Shown one piece after another: positions 9,348 through 16,784 of a stretch of 64,000 nt of DNA (position 1 is the first letter of the stretch; each line of letters begins with the position of its first letter). The notes under the pieces were generated by a model, which was given only the letters and a program-made list of their open reading frames with translations, did no database searches and was not told the origin of the DNA. The DNA is from Palsa-504 sp963739135 (GTDB lineage: Bacteria > Actinomycetota > Actinomycetes > Streptosporangiales > Streptosporangiaceae). The position numbers were made by a program, and so were the translations under genes. Location: assembly GCA_963739135.1 (NCBI GenBank), contig CAVTZG010000017.1, forward strand, positions 620,001 through 684,000, given 5' to 3'.

Positions 9348-9632
9348 CTAGCCAAGGAAGTCCTCCATCTGCTTGTGCCAGCGTTCATCGTCCCCATCGA
9401 TGCAGTGCGCATAGATCCGGTAGAGCACTTCCACGCTGTGACCTGCCCACTCAGCCACCTGCGGGCCGGGAGCCCCAGCATTGAGCCGCCACGAGACCCC
9501 AGCATGCCGGAAGTCATACGGCCTGCGGGCCAGCGGCGATGCCACGACAGCAGGCGGAAACGCCACCGCCCGGGCCTTCCGCAGCACCTGCCAGAGCGTG
9601 GACGGCTGATAAATACCGCCGCGGTATGTCAA
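9348..9632 (-). pseudogene. int: Tyrosine integrase, C-terminal fragment
   Basis: 94 residues corresponding to the catalytic end of a phage/AICE-type tyrosine recombinase. Visible are YDFRHAGVSWRL (Arg and His of the RHR set), EWAGHS (second His region) and VLYRIYAHCIDG with the nucleophilic Tyr. The upstream two thirds, including the arm-binding and core-binding domains, are missing. The TTG at 9632 is only where the frame opens. Strong hairpins lie immediately upstream at 9656-9714. It is non-functional as it stands and marks the edge of an old integrated element. Confidence 0.8.
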
Positions 9633-9655
9633 GGCGGCGCGCTGCGCGCGGCGCG

Positions 9656-9714
9656 GGCCGACGCCTGCGCCGGCCTCCGGCCGTGAGAGGCCCCGGTCGG
9701 CGCGCGTCGGCCCC
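9656..9714. repeat. GC-rich imperfect hairpin at the integrase break
   Basis: gggccgacgc and gcgtcggccc face each other around an inner hairpin (gccggcctccggc). It lies at the point where the integrase reading is lost and may have taken part in the deletion. Confidence 0.4.
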
Positions 9715-9947
9715 GCACGCTCAGCTGGCGCAGATCACCCAGGCTCATCCACGCACGCCGATCGTGCTCGCCCGTGGCCTCCGCGCCGCTTGCCACGCGA
9801 CCGCGAGCCCGTGATCCAGGCCACTGGCCGGACGTAGAGCCGACCGGGAGAGCGGGCACGGCCCAGAACGGGGCAGACCGAAATTTGAGCGCACCGGCCC
9901 GACATGCGACGGTACTCGTCAAGGCATATGAGGTACCGGAGGCGGCC

Positions 9948-10538
9948 ATGGAGTACCAGACCCGGATGGCGACCGAAGTCGAGAAATGGGTCGTCCGGCT
10001 CAATGCCCATATGCATGGCGCCTCGCGCAGCAAGCCAGTAGCCACAGCGCAATACTGGCTGCTGGGCAAGATCGGGTCCTGGGCAACGGGGCCGGGCCTG
10101 GAGGCCGCATATCAGCGGCTCCTCCTGACGCTTAGCCGTGCGCGCCGGGCCAGTGCTGACGTCGCTACTTCGCGCAAGCGGCTGGAGCTGCGGATCGGTG
10201 AACTGGAACGGCAAGCTGACGAGACGGAAGGCCCGGGCGGCGAGGCTCTGGACGCCAGCCAGATCGGCGCCGCAGGCCAGGATCAGACAATCCGCGATGT
10301 CACCGGGCAGCTCGCCGACTTGCGCCGCCAGTACGCCGACATGCAGGCTAGAGAACAGCGCGTTCACGCGGCCAACCGACGGCTGTTCGCTGAGGTCAAT
10401 GCCTTCCGGACGAGCAAAGATGCCATCAAGGCCGCCTACACCGCGGCGGAAGAAGCAGCCAAGGCCGTATCCGCGACGGCAACCGGTGACCACCTGGCCC
10501 AAGACGACGCAACCGGGGAAAGTGCCGAACCGAGGTGA
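9948..10538 (+). CDS. PspA/IM30-like coiled-coil protein
   Basis: 196 residues from the ATG at 9948, with GGAGG seven bases before. After ~50 residues it is almost pure heptad coiled coil (KRLELRIGELERQADE, QLADLRRQYADMQARE, LFAEVNAFRTSKDAIKAAYTAAE). This pattern matches the central hairpin of actinobacterial PspA-like proteins, which bind stressed membranes. It is shorter than typical PspA (~220-270), lacks the amphipathic N-terminal helix, and has a non-classical N-terminus. A membrane-stress role is inferred. Confidence 0.6.
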   Translation: MEYQTRMATEVEKWVVRLNAHMHGASRSKPVATAQYWLLGKIGSWATGPGLEAAYQRLLLTLSRARRASADVATSRKRLELRIGELERQADETEGPGGEALDASQIGAAGQDQTIRDVTGQLADLRRQYADMQAREQRVHAANRRLFAEVNAFRTSKDAIKAAYTAAEEAAKAVSATATGDHLAQDDATGESAEPR

Positions 10539-10710
10539 GCAAAGGGTCCGGGGATGGCCCGCTCAGTGTCCGGGGGTGCCGCTGCTGCTGTACCAGGTTC
10601 GGCATGATTCCGAGAGGACCTCGGCCTTTTCGTCCGAAAGCCAAGTCACAGTAAGGACTGCCGCCGCTGCGGTATGCTCGCCGTGAATTCCCTCCAGGAG
10701 CACCAGCGGC

Positions 10711-10825
10711 CGCGGGTGACGTACGCGATGTCGTGGCCTGTCTTGACGTCGGGTTTAACGGCCACGGCGGGTCGCCTCTTGGTTACGGTACGCGCTGAAG
10801 CCGTCACGATCATCGTGTGAGGCAT
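10711..10825 (-). pseudogene. Truncated MobF/TrwC relaxase N-terminus (copy 2)
   Basis: From the ATG at 10825 the reading gives an N-terminus parallel to copy 1 (ARTVTKRRPAVAVKPDVKT, then GHDIAYVTRG), and homology stops abruptly at ~10711. The two copies share gene start, reading and most bases over ~115 bp but differ at many positions. They are therefore remnants of two related elements or an old duplication, not an assembly artefact. The rest of the relaxase is absent. Confidence 0.7.
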
Positions 10826-10875
10826 CGGTACAGTGCTGATACTCCGCGTGCAGCACTCCGTGAGATCATGCCCGC

Positions 10876-11208
10876 ATGGAGGCGGAAGTCATCCCTGTCC
10901 TGCGCGTGGCCGACGCCGCCGCGGCGGTCAGCTGGTATGAGCGCTTGGGCTTTACCAAGGAGTGGGAACATCGCTTCAAGCCGGGCGGCCCAGCGTTCGT
11001 GTCGCTCTCGCGTGACCGGGCGCGGCTGTACTTGTCCGAGCACCGAGGCGATGCCCGGCCCGACACCCTGGTCCATCTGTACGTGAGCGACGTCGACGCG
11101 GTCGTGGCCAAGTTCGGCCGGCCCACTGGCGAACCCCCATACGGATGCGAGCTCGAACTTCGCGACCCGGACGGTAACCGGCTGCGGATCACCAGACTGG
11201 CGCGCTGA
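10876..11208 (+). CDS. VOC-fold protein (bleomycin-resistance/glyoxalase family)
   Basis: 110 residues, one full vicinal-oxygen-chelate module: VIPVLRVADAAAAVSWYERLGF at the start, then VSLSRDRARLYLSE, and the closing ELRDPDGNRLRI. The length and the DPDGN end match single-module bleomycin-resistance-like proteins that sequester a drug as a dimer. Location beside an aminoglycoside-kinase-like gene suggests, but does not prove, a resistance role. Confidence 0.85.
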   Translation: MEAEVIPVLRVADAAAAVSWYERLGFTKEWEHRFKPGGPAFVSLSRDRARLYLSEHRGDARPDTLVHLYVSDVDAVVAKFGRPTGEPPYGCELELRDPDGNRLRITRLAR

Positions 11209-11313
11209 GCGAATATCGCCATCGTCAGCCGCCGGCCACGGCCCGAGTTCGGTGCGCTCACACGCACCTGACCGAAGTTCCCGGGCTGAACCCCGGTGTG
11301 GCACCGTGAACGG

Positions 11314-12108
11314 GTGAGCACTGAGGGCTCCCGGCGATCCGCGACGCCGCCTGCGGCGGTCCGGGAGCTCGCGGCGGCCCGTCGGATAAGCCTGGCCTGG
11401 GAGAACGAGGACGCGCTGACCTTCGAGGTGGACGAGGGCCCGGACCGGTGCTTCATCAAATGGGCGCCTGCCGGTTCCCCGCTGGACCTGGCCGCCGAGG
11501 CGGCCCGGATGACCTGGGCCGTCGCCTACACCCCGGTCCCGCGCGTGTTCGGCCTGGGTGCCGACGGCGGAGGTTCCTGGCTGGTCACCGCGGCACTGCC
11601 CGGTCACAACGCAGTCTCGCGACGCTGGCTGGCCGACCCGCGGACCGCGGTGATCGCTATCGGCGAAGGCCTCCGGGCGATGCACGATGCCCTGCCGGTC
11701 ACGGACTGCCCGTTCTCCTGGATGGCCCAGGACCGGGTCGGCGCCGCGCAGCGGGCGGCCGCGGGCGGGCGCCTCGACACCTCGGACTGGGCTGCAGAAC
11801 ACCTGGAACTCGGCATCGAGGGTGCGTTCGCCCAGGTCCAGAACATCCCAGCGGCCGGCAAGCTCGTCGTCTGCCACGGTGACGCCTGCGCGCCGAACAC
11901 GCTGATCACCGACAACGGGCGATGGTCCGGCCACGTCGATCTCGGCGACCTCGGAGTCGCTGACCGCTGGGCCGACCTGGCCATCGCTACCTGGAGCACC
12001 GGGTGGAACTACGGGCCCGGCTGGGAGCAGGTGCTGCTCGACGCTTACGGGATCAAGCCGGACGCGGAGCGTACCCGCTACTACCGGCTGCTGTGGGAAC
12101 TCGGCTAG
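11314..12108 (+). CDS. Aminoglycoside O-phosphotransferase-like kinase
   Basis: 264 residues from the GTG at 11314; the frame opens at another GTG (11296). Kinase-like fold: CFIKWAP with the ATP-binding Lys near 49, the Brenner/catalytic loop HGDACAPNTL near 188-197, and the metal-binding DLGDLGVADRWADLAI near 208-223. These motifs are those of APH(3')-type enzymes that transfer the ATP gamma-phosphate to aminoglycosides. Chromosomal copies in actinomycetes are often silent or protect producers. True substrate unknown; resistance is not shown here. Confidence 0.85.
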   Translation: MSTEGSRRSATPPAAVRELAAARRISLAWENEDALTFEVDEGPDRCFIKWAPAGSPLDLAAEAARMTWAVAYTPVPRVFGLGADGGGSWLVTAALPGHNAVSRRWLADPRTAVIAIGEGLRAMHDALPVTDCPFSWMAQDRVGAAQRAAAGGRLDTSDWAAEHLELGIEGAFAQVQNIPAAGKLVVCHGDACAPNTLITDNGRWSGHVDLGDLGVADRWADLAIATWSTGWNYGPGWEQVLLDAYGIKPDAERTRYYRLLWELG

Positions 12109-12189
12109 CGGCCAGCCGCCCGGCCTGCCACCTGATTCGAGGAGCAGGTCCCAGGGCAAGCTGCAGCTCGGATCGCCTGCCGCAGGACA

Positions 12190-12302
12190 CGCGCCCCGCA
12201 GTACTCCAAAATTGCTTGCTCACGAGCATCTGCACAGGTGAAGGACCTAAATTTGCGCACTCTCCCGAGCCATGAGCGCAGGTTCGAATCCTGCTGGGGC
12301 GC
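12190..12302. repeat. tRNA 3'-end-like element, copy B (candidate att site)
   Basis: Diverged copy of 9036-9153. Shared blocks include attgcttgct, cgagcat, a ggac-taaatt block and the T-arm gcaggttcgaatcctgc followed by tgggg. The 5' half of a tRNA is again missing. The minus-strand peptide AGFEPAL read from it is the familiar false translation of a T-arm. With copy A it brackets 9.0-12.3 kb like att sites of a decayed element. Confidence 0.55.
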
Positions 12303-12586
12303 TTCTTGTTACCGGCATGATTTGGGCCCTGACTTGCGGACGCGGGCTGCCGGAAAGCGATTCGCTCACGACCAGAGCCTGCGGCAAGCTTCGACACCTT
12401 ATGCCGGTTCCTAGCAGGGTCCGGGTATGCAACCTGAGGAGTGGCACTCAGGTCAGCCTGGCCTGGCAGGCGCGCGGGAAACGGCCTCACGGCCGCGCCA
12501 TACCCTGCTACCCGCTGGTCAGGTAGATCCTGACCGGCGCCGGACGGTGCGCCGCTGGTGGCCGGCCGCGGCGTGGATCGGCTGCG

Positions 12587-12763
12587 GTATCGTTCGTGAT
12601 CGGCTCCAACAGCACGACGCGCGGTACTATCACGCCCGCCACCGCCGAGCGGAGTTTCGGCCGGCCGTCGGCGATCTACAAGGTGGCGGGCCGGCTGATC
12701 CTGGTCTACCAGAAGAACCTGCTCACGGGGCTCCCGTTGGTCCATCCTGTGTCGGCGTCCTGA
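12587..12763 (+). pseudogene. C-terminal remnant of a membrane-type protein
   Basis: In frame with the TGA at 12761 the reading is VSFVIGSNSTTRGTITPATA, later FGRPSAIYKVAGRLILVYQKNLL. The FG.P...Y.V..R.ILV...NLL pattern resembles the tail of large actinobacterial membrane proteins with extracytoplasmic domains. No start codon or N-terminus is present. Recognition is from memory of the pattern only. Confidence 0.35.
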
Positions 12764-12790
12764 GCCGGGCGGTGGCCCGAGGCGGCGGCG

Positions 12791-13033
12791 TCACCCGGGC
12801 TGGTCATCGCCGGGCGGTGGCGGGCTGGTTCGGGTACGGCTGGGGGCGGGTGGGCGCCCGCGGGGCCGCATTGGTCCGGCGCGGCCGGGCAGCCGCCCTG
12901 CGTCGGCGAGCGCACGGCGGAGCAGGAATTCGATCTGGGCGTTGGTGCTGCGCAGCTCGTCGCTGGCCCACCTGGCCAGGGCGTCGTGGATGGCGGGGTC
13001 CAGCCGCAGCAGGACGCTCTTGCGTTCGGTCAC
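12791..13033 (-). CDS. Ribbon-helix-helix (Arc-type) DNA-binding protein
   Basis: 80 residues. The N-terminal half is a ribbon-helix-helix: strand KSVLLRLDP, helix AIHDALARWASDEL, helix STNAQIEFLLRRALADAG. The tail is Pro/Arg-rich and probably disordered. The start is 19 bp after the SPFH stop on the same strand, so the two are likely co-transcribed. RHH dimers bind short palindromes, and a perfect one sits upstream of the SPFH gene. An autoregulator of this pair is inferred. Confidence 0.8.
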   Translation of the reverse strand: MTERKSVLLRLDPAIHDALARWASDELRSTNAQIEFLLRRALADAGRLPGRAGPMRPRGRPPAPSRTRTSPPPPGDDQPG

Positions 13034-13052
13034 CGCGGTTCCGTAGCTGCCG

Positions 13053-13979
13053 TCACTGGTAGAGGGTGCCGGTGTTGACGACCGGCTGGGTGGCCTGCTC
13101 GCTGCACAGGACCACCAGCAGGTTGGACACCATCGAGGCCTTGCGCTCCTCGTCCAGCTCGACGACGCCTTCTTCCTGGAGCCGCTGCAGGGCCAGCTGG
13201 ACCATGCCGACCGCGCCTTCCACGATCGTCCGCCGGGCGCCGACTACGGCACTGGCCTGCTGCTGGCGCAGCATGGCCTGAGCGATCTCGGAGGCGTACG
13301 ACAGCCGGGTCAGCCGCGACTCAATGACGTGCACCCCGGCCGGGGCGACCCGCGCGGCGATCTCGGCCGACAGGCGCTGAGTGATCTCTTCGGCGTTGTC
13401 GCGCAGCGACAGCTCGCCTTCGCGGCGGCTGGTGTAGGGGTAGCTGGAGGCGATGTGCCGGACGGCGGTCTCGGTCTGGATGGTGACGAACTGGGTGTAG
13501 TCGTCGACGGAGTAGGTGGCGCGGGCGGTGTCGGCGACCTGCCAGACGACCACGGCGGCGATCTCGATCGGGTTGCCGTCGGCGTCGTTGACCTTGGCCT
13601 GCGCCGATTCCTGGTTGCGGATCCGGGTGGAGACCGCGATGCGCCGGGTGAACGGGTTGACCCACTGCAAGCCCGGCTCGCGGATGGTGCCGCGGTAGCG
13701 GCCGAACAGCTGGACGACGCGTGCCTGGCCGGGGACGACCGGGGTCAGGCCGGCCAGCACGAGGGCGCCGACGATGAAGATCAGGACGCACAGCACGACC
13801 AGCGCCGCGGCGGCGCCGTGACCCTGGTGGCTTGCCACCACGGCAAGCGCCACCCCGGCCAGCAGCAGCACGATGCCCGCCACCAGCATGCGCAGGCCGG
13901 GCAGGAACCGCGCCTCGTGCTCGGTCACCTGCTGGTCAGGCTGTTGCGGGCTTGCGGCGGCGGCAGTTTGGGTAGCCAT
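13053..13979 (-). CDS. SPFH/Band-7 membrane protein
   Basis: 308 residues. Two hydrophobic segments (about 29-50 and 57-80) are followed by an SPFH core (PGQARVVQLFGRYRGTIREPGLQWVNPF, ESAQAKVNDADGNPIEI, later RLTRLSYASEIAQAMLRQQQ). This is the flotillin/stomatin-like scaffold that oligomerises at the membrane. GAGGAG precedes the ATG closely. It is followed by an RHH gene. Function in actinobacteria is poorly known; membrane microdomain or stress scaffold is the family-level guess. Confidence 0.9.
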   Translation of the reverse strand: MATQTAAAASPQQPDQQVTEHEARFLPGLRMLVAGIVLLLAGVALAVVASHQGHGAAAALVVLCVLIFIVGALVLAGLTPVVPGQARVVQLFGRYRGTIREPGLQWVNPFTRRIAVSTRIRNQESAQAKVNDADGNPIEIAAVVVWQVADTARATYSVDDYTQFVTIQTETAVRHIASSYPYTSRREGELSLRDNAEEITQRLSAEIAARVAPAGVHVIESRLTRLSYASEIAQAMLRQQQASAVVGARRTIVEGAVGMVQLALQRLQEEGVVELDEERKASMVSNLLVVLCSEQATQPVVNTGTLYQ

Positions 13980-14001
13980 CTGATGCTCCTCTAATGGGCA
14001 T

Positions 14002-14033
14002 GTCTGATATCAGACTATCATCTTATTGATATC
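14002..14033. promoter_or_regulatory. Palindrome upstream of the SPFH-RHH operon
   Basis: gtctgatatcagac (14002-14015) is a perfect 14-bp palindrome, and a further gatatc follows at 14028-14033 in an AT-rich stretch unusual for this genome. It lies 23 bp before the SPFH start, in the promoter zone. Repeated TGATA half-sites suit an RHH operator, plausibly for the downstream RHH protein. Confidence 0.5.
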
Positions 14034-14180
14034 GATTTTCTCCGGCAACGCGCCGCGCCGATGTGTGCATCCTCCGGATCACGGGCTGCGCGCATCAGAT
14101 TCTCGGGCTGCGTTCCTGACGGCGACCGCAACGCTTCGGCCTGCCCGTGAGTCATATAGATGTGGGTGAAGGGGGCAGCA

Positions 14181-14744
14181 ATGAACAAGCGCGGGATGAC
14201 CACAGCGGCTGTCGCGGCGATCGTGGCGGGAAGCCTGATAATGGCGCTGGCGGGATGCGGTCAGTCCGGTCAGCAAGCGGCCGGGACGGTAACACCACAA
14301 GCCAGCTCTCCGGCTGAGACGAGCGCCGCCCGGGGGCCGACGTCTACTCCGTCCGCTACACGGCCGGTCATGCGGGTCCCGTCGGCCAGCGTTGACCGCA
14401 GCATCGAGGTATACGCCAACTGCACGTCGCCGAGCTTCGAGCCGACGGGAATCACGGTGACGTGCGCCAACGCTGGCTGGGTCCTGGAAAACCTCGTCTG
14501 GACCAGCTGGACCGGCACGAGAGCGACAGCGATCGGCACGCTGGTGTACAACGACTGCACGCCGTCGTGCGCGGCGGGACATTTCCACCAGGTCCCAGGC
14601 ACGCGGGTGCTCCTCAGCGAACCGGGAAAGGCGGTCAGCGGCCAGCTTGTCTGGACGCGGCTGCAGGAGACCCCGTGGCCCCCCGGTTACCTGACGGGCC
14701 CGCTGCACGGTGCGCCATTTCCGCTGCCGACCAGGCCGATCTAG
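14181..14744 (+). CDS. Secreted lipoprotein, unknown function
   Basis: 187 residues from the ATG at 14181, with a purine-rich aagggggc site before. A lipoprotein signal ends in the lipobox LAGC (Cys ~25), followed by a Ser/Thr/Pro linker (~30-65) and a ~120-residue domain with four Cys (NCTSP, TCANAG, DCTPSC) that could form two disulfides. Anchored outside the membrane. No family recognised. The upstream 7-codon extension lacks a better site. Confidence 0.7.
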   Translation: MNKRGMTTAAVAAIVAGSLIMALAGCGQSGQQAAGTVTPQASSPAETSAARGPTSTPSATRPVMRVPSASVDRSIEVYANCTSPSFEPTGITVTCANAGWVLENLVWTSWTGTRATAIGTLVYNDCTPSCAAGHFHQVPGTRVLLSEPGKAVSGQLVWTRLQETPWPPGYLTGPLHGAPFPLPTRPI

Positions 14745-14781
14745 CCGACTGCGCCAGTGTACGCGGCAGGCCGGCTGGCTC

Positions 14782-14955
14782 TCAGCCGACGCCCCAGAAC
14801 ACCCGGTGCCACCACTTGCGGGTCAGCACCAGCTGCCAGCTGAACTGCCGCGGCTGCTTCTCGTTCCAGCCGTGGATGCATCGGCCGGTGTCGCCGATCA
14901 GGCAGTTTCCCGGGCAGCCCCCCAGGCAATGCCGGCAGTGGCGAGCCTCGGGCAT
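14782..14955 (-). CDS. Small Cys-rich protein
   Basis: 57 residues from the ATG at 14955, chosen because GAGGAG lies seven bases upstream; the frame itself opens at 15000. The N-terminus has CRHCLGGCPGNC and then CIHGW, a compact set of Cys spaced like a small zinc or Fe-S ligand cluster. A Trp/Arg-rich tail (KWWHRVFWG) follows. It converges on the lipoprotein gene. Small proteins of this style are common in actinomycetes without known function. Confidence 0.6.
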   Translation of the reverse strand: MPEARHCRHCLGGCPGNCLIGDTGRCIHGWNEKQPRQFSWQLVLTRKWWHRVFWGVG

Positions 14956-15042
14956 GCGCTGCTCCTCGGGATCTCGCACATCGCCGCGAACGGCCTGCAC
15001 GAACTCCTTTTTTGGTCACCTTAGTCGCCCCGGCGCGGGAGG

Positions 15043-15633
15043 TCAGGCCTGGCCGTCGGGCCGCCAGGCCGGGTCGCGGCCGGTCAGGCCGATGAGCCGG
15101 TCGAGCAGCGGCGCGTCGTCCGGCACGCTGACCGGCGGGCCGAACAGGCCCTCGCTTCCGTCCGGGTTCTGCGCCACTGCCTGCTGCACGAACTCATAGG
15201 CCGCCTGGAGCACCCCGGGCTCACAGGAGTAGCGGTGGCCGGTGGCGGTGGCGATGTCCCAGCCGTGCACGACGACCTCGTTGGCCGCCACCCGGCCGGC
15301 TACCTCGCCGGGTAGGTCGATGCCGCCGGCCCGGGTCATGCCGGTCCAGGCGTCGTCGTTCTGCCAGGCCGTGGCCAGCCGGTCCAGCCGTTCGGGTATG
15401 CGCGTCCGCCAGTCCGGGCCCAGCCGCGACCCGTCGGCCGACGCCGTCTGGCTGCCTGCCTCCGGGTCCTTGGCTGCCGCGCCGGTGAAGGCCAGGCACA
15501 GTCCGCCGACATGGTCGAGCAGGTCGGCGACCGTGGTTCCGCGGCAGGGGGTGGGCGCTGCGAGCTGGTCATCACCGATATCGGCCACGATGAGGGACAG
15601 CGCCGCAGAGGCGGGCGTCAGCTCCGGGTGCAC
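15043..15633 (-). CDS. DinB-like / mycothiol-dependent maleylpyruvate isomerase-N family (TIGR03086) protein
   Basis: 196 residues from the GTG at 15633 with AGGAG eight bases before. Motifs: PTPCRGTTVADLLDHVGGL with a metal-binding His near 38, and ANEVVVHGWDIATATG with the second conserved His near 128. This is the four-helix DinB-like fold used by mycothiol-dependent enzymes. Its substrate is unknown. The N-terminus overlaps the debris of an upstream broken membrane gene, so its native promoter may have been lost. Confidence 0.8.
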   Translation of the reverse strand: MHPELTPASAALSLIVADIGDDQLAAPTPCRGTTVADLLDHVGGLCLAFTGAAAKDPEAGSQTASADGSRLGPDWRTRIPERLDRLATAWQNDDAWTGMTRAGGIDLPGEVAGRVAANEVVVHGWDIATATGHRYSCEPGVLQAAYEFVQQAVAQNPDGSEGLFGPPVSVPDDAPLLDRLIGLTGRDPAWRPDGQA

Positions 15634-16140
15634 GTCTTGGCTCCTGTCTGTCGGGTTCTGCTGAACGTACAGACGGTTCCGGTCCGGGAAACTCGTCGGT
15701 CTCGCATGGCGGCCGCCGCCGGGAGCAGGAGCGCCAGCAGTGCGCCGAGCCCGGCCCAGCAGGCCAGGACGGCCAGCGGGCGGCCGGTCGCGGCGTCGCC
15801 GAAGAAAGTGATGCCGCGCAGTGCGCTCAGCGCGGCGGCCGGCGGCAGGTCGGGACCGATCGCGCGCCACGGCTGGGCCAGCAGCTCGGTGGGCACCAGC
15901 GCGCCCGCCGAGGGGATGCCGAGGAAGAGCATGGTCAGGGCGAACAGGCCGCCCAGCGGACGGCCGCATCCGGGTAGGCCCGCACGTCGAAGGCGCCGGG
16001 CTGCCGGACCAGGGCCGCCTCGATCGCTCCGGCCTGGGCGGGCGGGCCCACGACGCCGATCGGCACTGCGTGCGGGCTGGCGTGCAGCATGGGGTAGCCG
16101 AGGCAGAACACGAACAAGGCCTGTATCCCCGCGATCACCG
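15618..16140 (-). pseudogene. Broken YhgE/Pip-like (DUF3533-type) membrane protein
   Basis: Two parts of one family are seen in two frames. An N-terminal piece (~16135-15955) reads LFVFCLGYPMLHASPHAVPI, then GVVGPPAQAGAIEAALV. A C-terminal piece (~15955-15660) has FALTMLFLGIPSAGALVPTE and WRAIGPDLPPAAALSALRGI and a last membrane helix. The central membrane region is deleted and the junction is out of frame. In intact genomes such genes often pair with a TetR regulator, whose fragment lies next door. Confidence 0.6.
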
Positions 16141-16421
16141 ATGCCGACGCCAGCCGGCTGCTCCGTGAGCTGATCGAGCGTGAGGTCGTGACGGTGATCG
16201 CCGAGTACCTGGGCGGGGCCGACGCCGACGGCCGGGCCGGGGTCGCGGCCAGCCAGATCGCCGGGCTGGTCTTCATGCGGCACGTGCTGCGGGCCGAGCC
16301 GATGGCCTCGATGCCGGCCGGGGAAGTGGTCGCTCGCGTCGCGCCGGCGCTGCGCGCGGCGCTGTACAGGCGGTACGCGCCGCCGTCGGCGAGCTATCCG
16401 GGCCTGAGTGCCCCGCGCTGA
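16140..16421 (+). pseudogene. TetR-family regulator, C-terminal fragment
   Basis: The reading from 16140 (SRLLRELIEREVVTVIAEYL, SQIAGLVFMRHVLRAEPMAS, VVARVAPALRAALYR) matches the ligand-binding half of actinobacterial TetR proteins. The DNA-binding HTH is absent, because the sequence upstream already belongs to the opposite-strand membrane gene fragment. The two therefore meet at a deletion point near 16140. Confidence 0.65.
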
Positions 16422-16655
16422 TGAATTTCGCCGCCGCTCGCGGCGTCCGCCCGCCGCGGGCCAGCACGGCCGCGCCGATGGCCCCGGACAGGCCGCCGAG
16501 TTCGGCGGCCACCACGGCCCAGTTGAACAGAGCGCAGCTCGGTGATGAGCCGGCGGAGGCGGTCGAGGCCCAGCGGAAACACCCCGAAGCGCAGCGGCTC
16601 GGCCGTGGCCAATAACGTTAGCCGAGGGGTGCCGACGTCCCAGAAACGGAGAACC
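16422..16655. other. Unrecognised gene debris
   Basis: Minus-strand frames give protein-like pieces (RFWDVGTPRLTLLATAEPLR, then in another frame VVAAELGGLSGAIGAAVLA) suggesting a frameshifted membrane-protein remnant. No family is recognised. Confidence 0.3.
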
Positions 16656-16757
16656 ATGCCCGGGATTCCCGCCTCGCACCGTGACCTCCTCGACGGCCAG
16701 TTCGCCACGCTGGAAGTCGTCCCCGCCGTCCGGAAAGCGCTGGCCGCGGCCGGCTAG
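16656..16757 (+). pseudogene. PPOX/F420-type flavin protein, N-terminal fragment
   Basis: From the ATG at 16656 (ggag just before), MPGIPASHRDLLDGQFATLE matches the first ~20 residues of pyridoxamine-5'-phosphate-oxidase-like F420/FMN enzymes. It then ends within 13 unrelated residues at the TAG. The remaining ~110 residues of the fold are gone. Confidence 0.5.
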
Positions 16758-16784
16758 GGCGCGTTCCGTACATCGTGCCGGCGG

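Noticed and set aside
12247..12447. 66-residue minus ORF containing AGFEPAL
   Set aside because: Classic false translation of a tRNA T-arm.
12427..13062. 211-residue plus ORF
   Set aside because: Frame clashes with the SPFH/RHH genes and with the better remnant at 12587-12763; Arg/Gly-rich.
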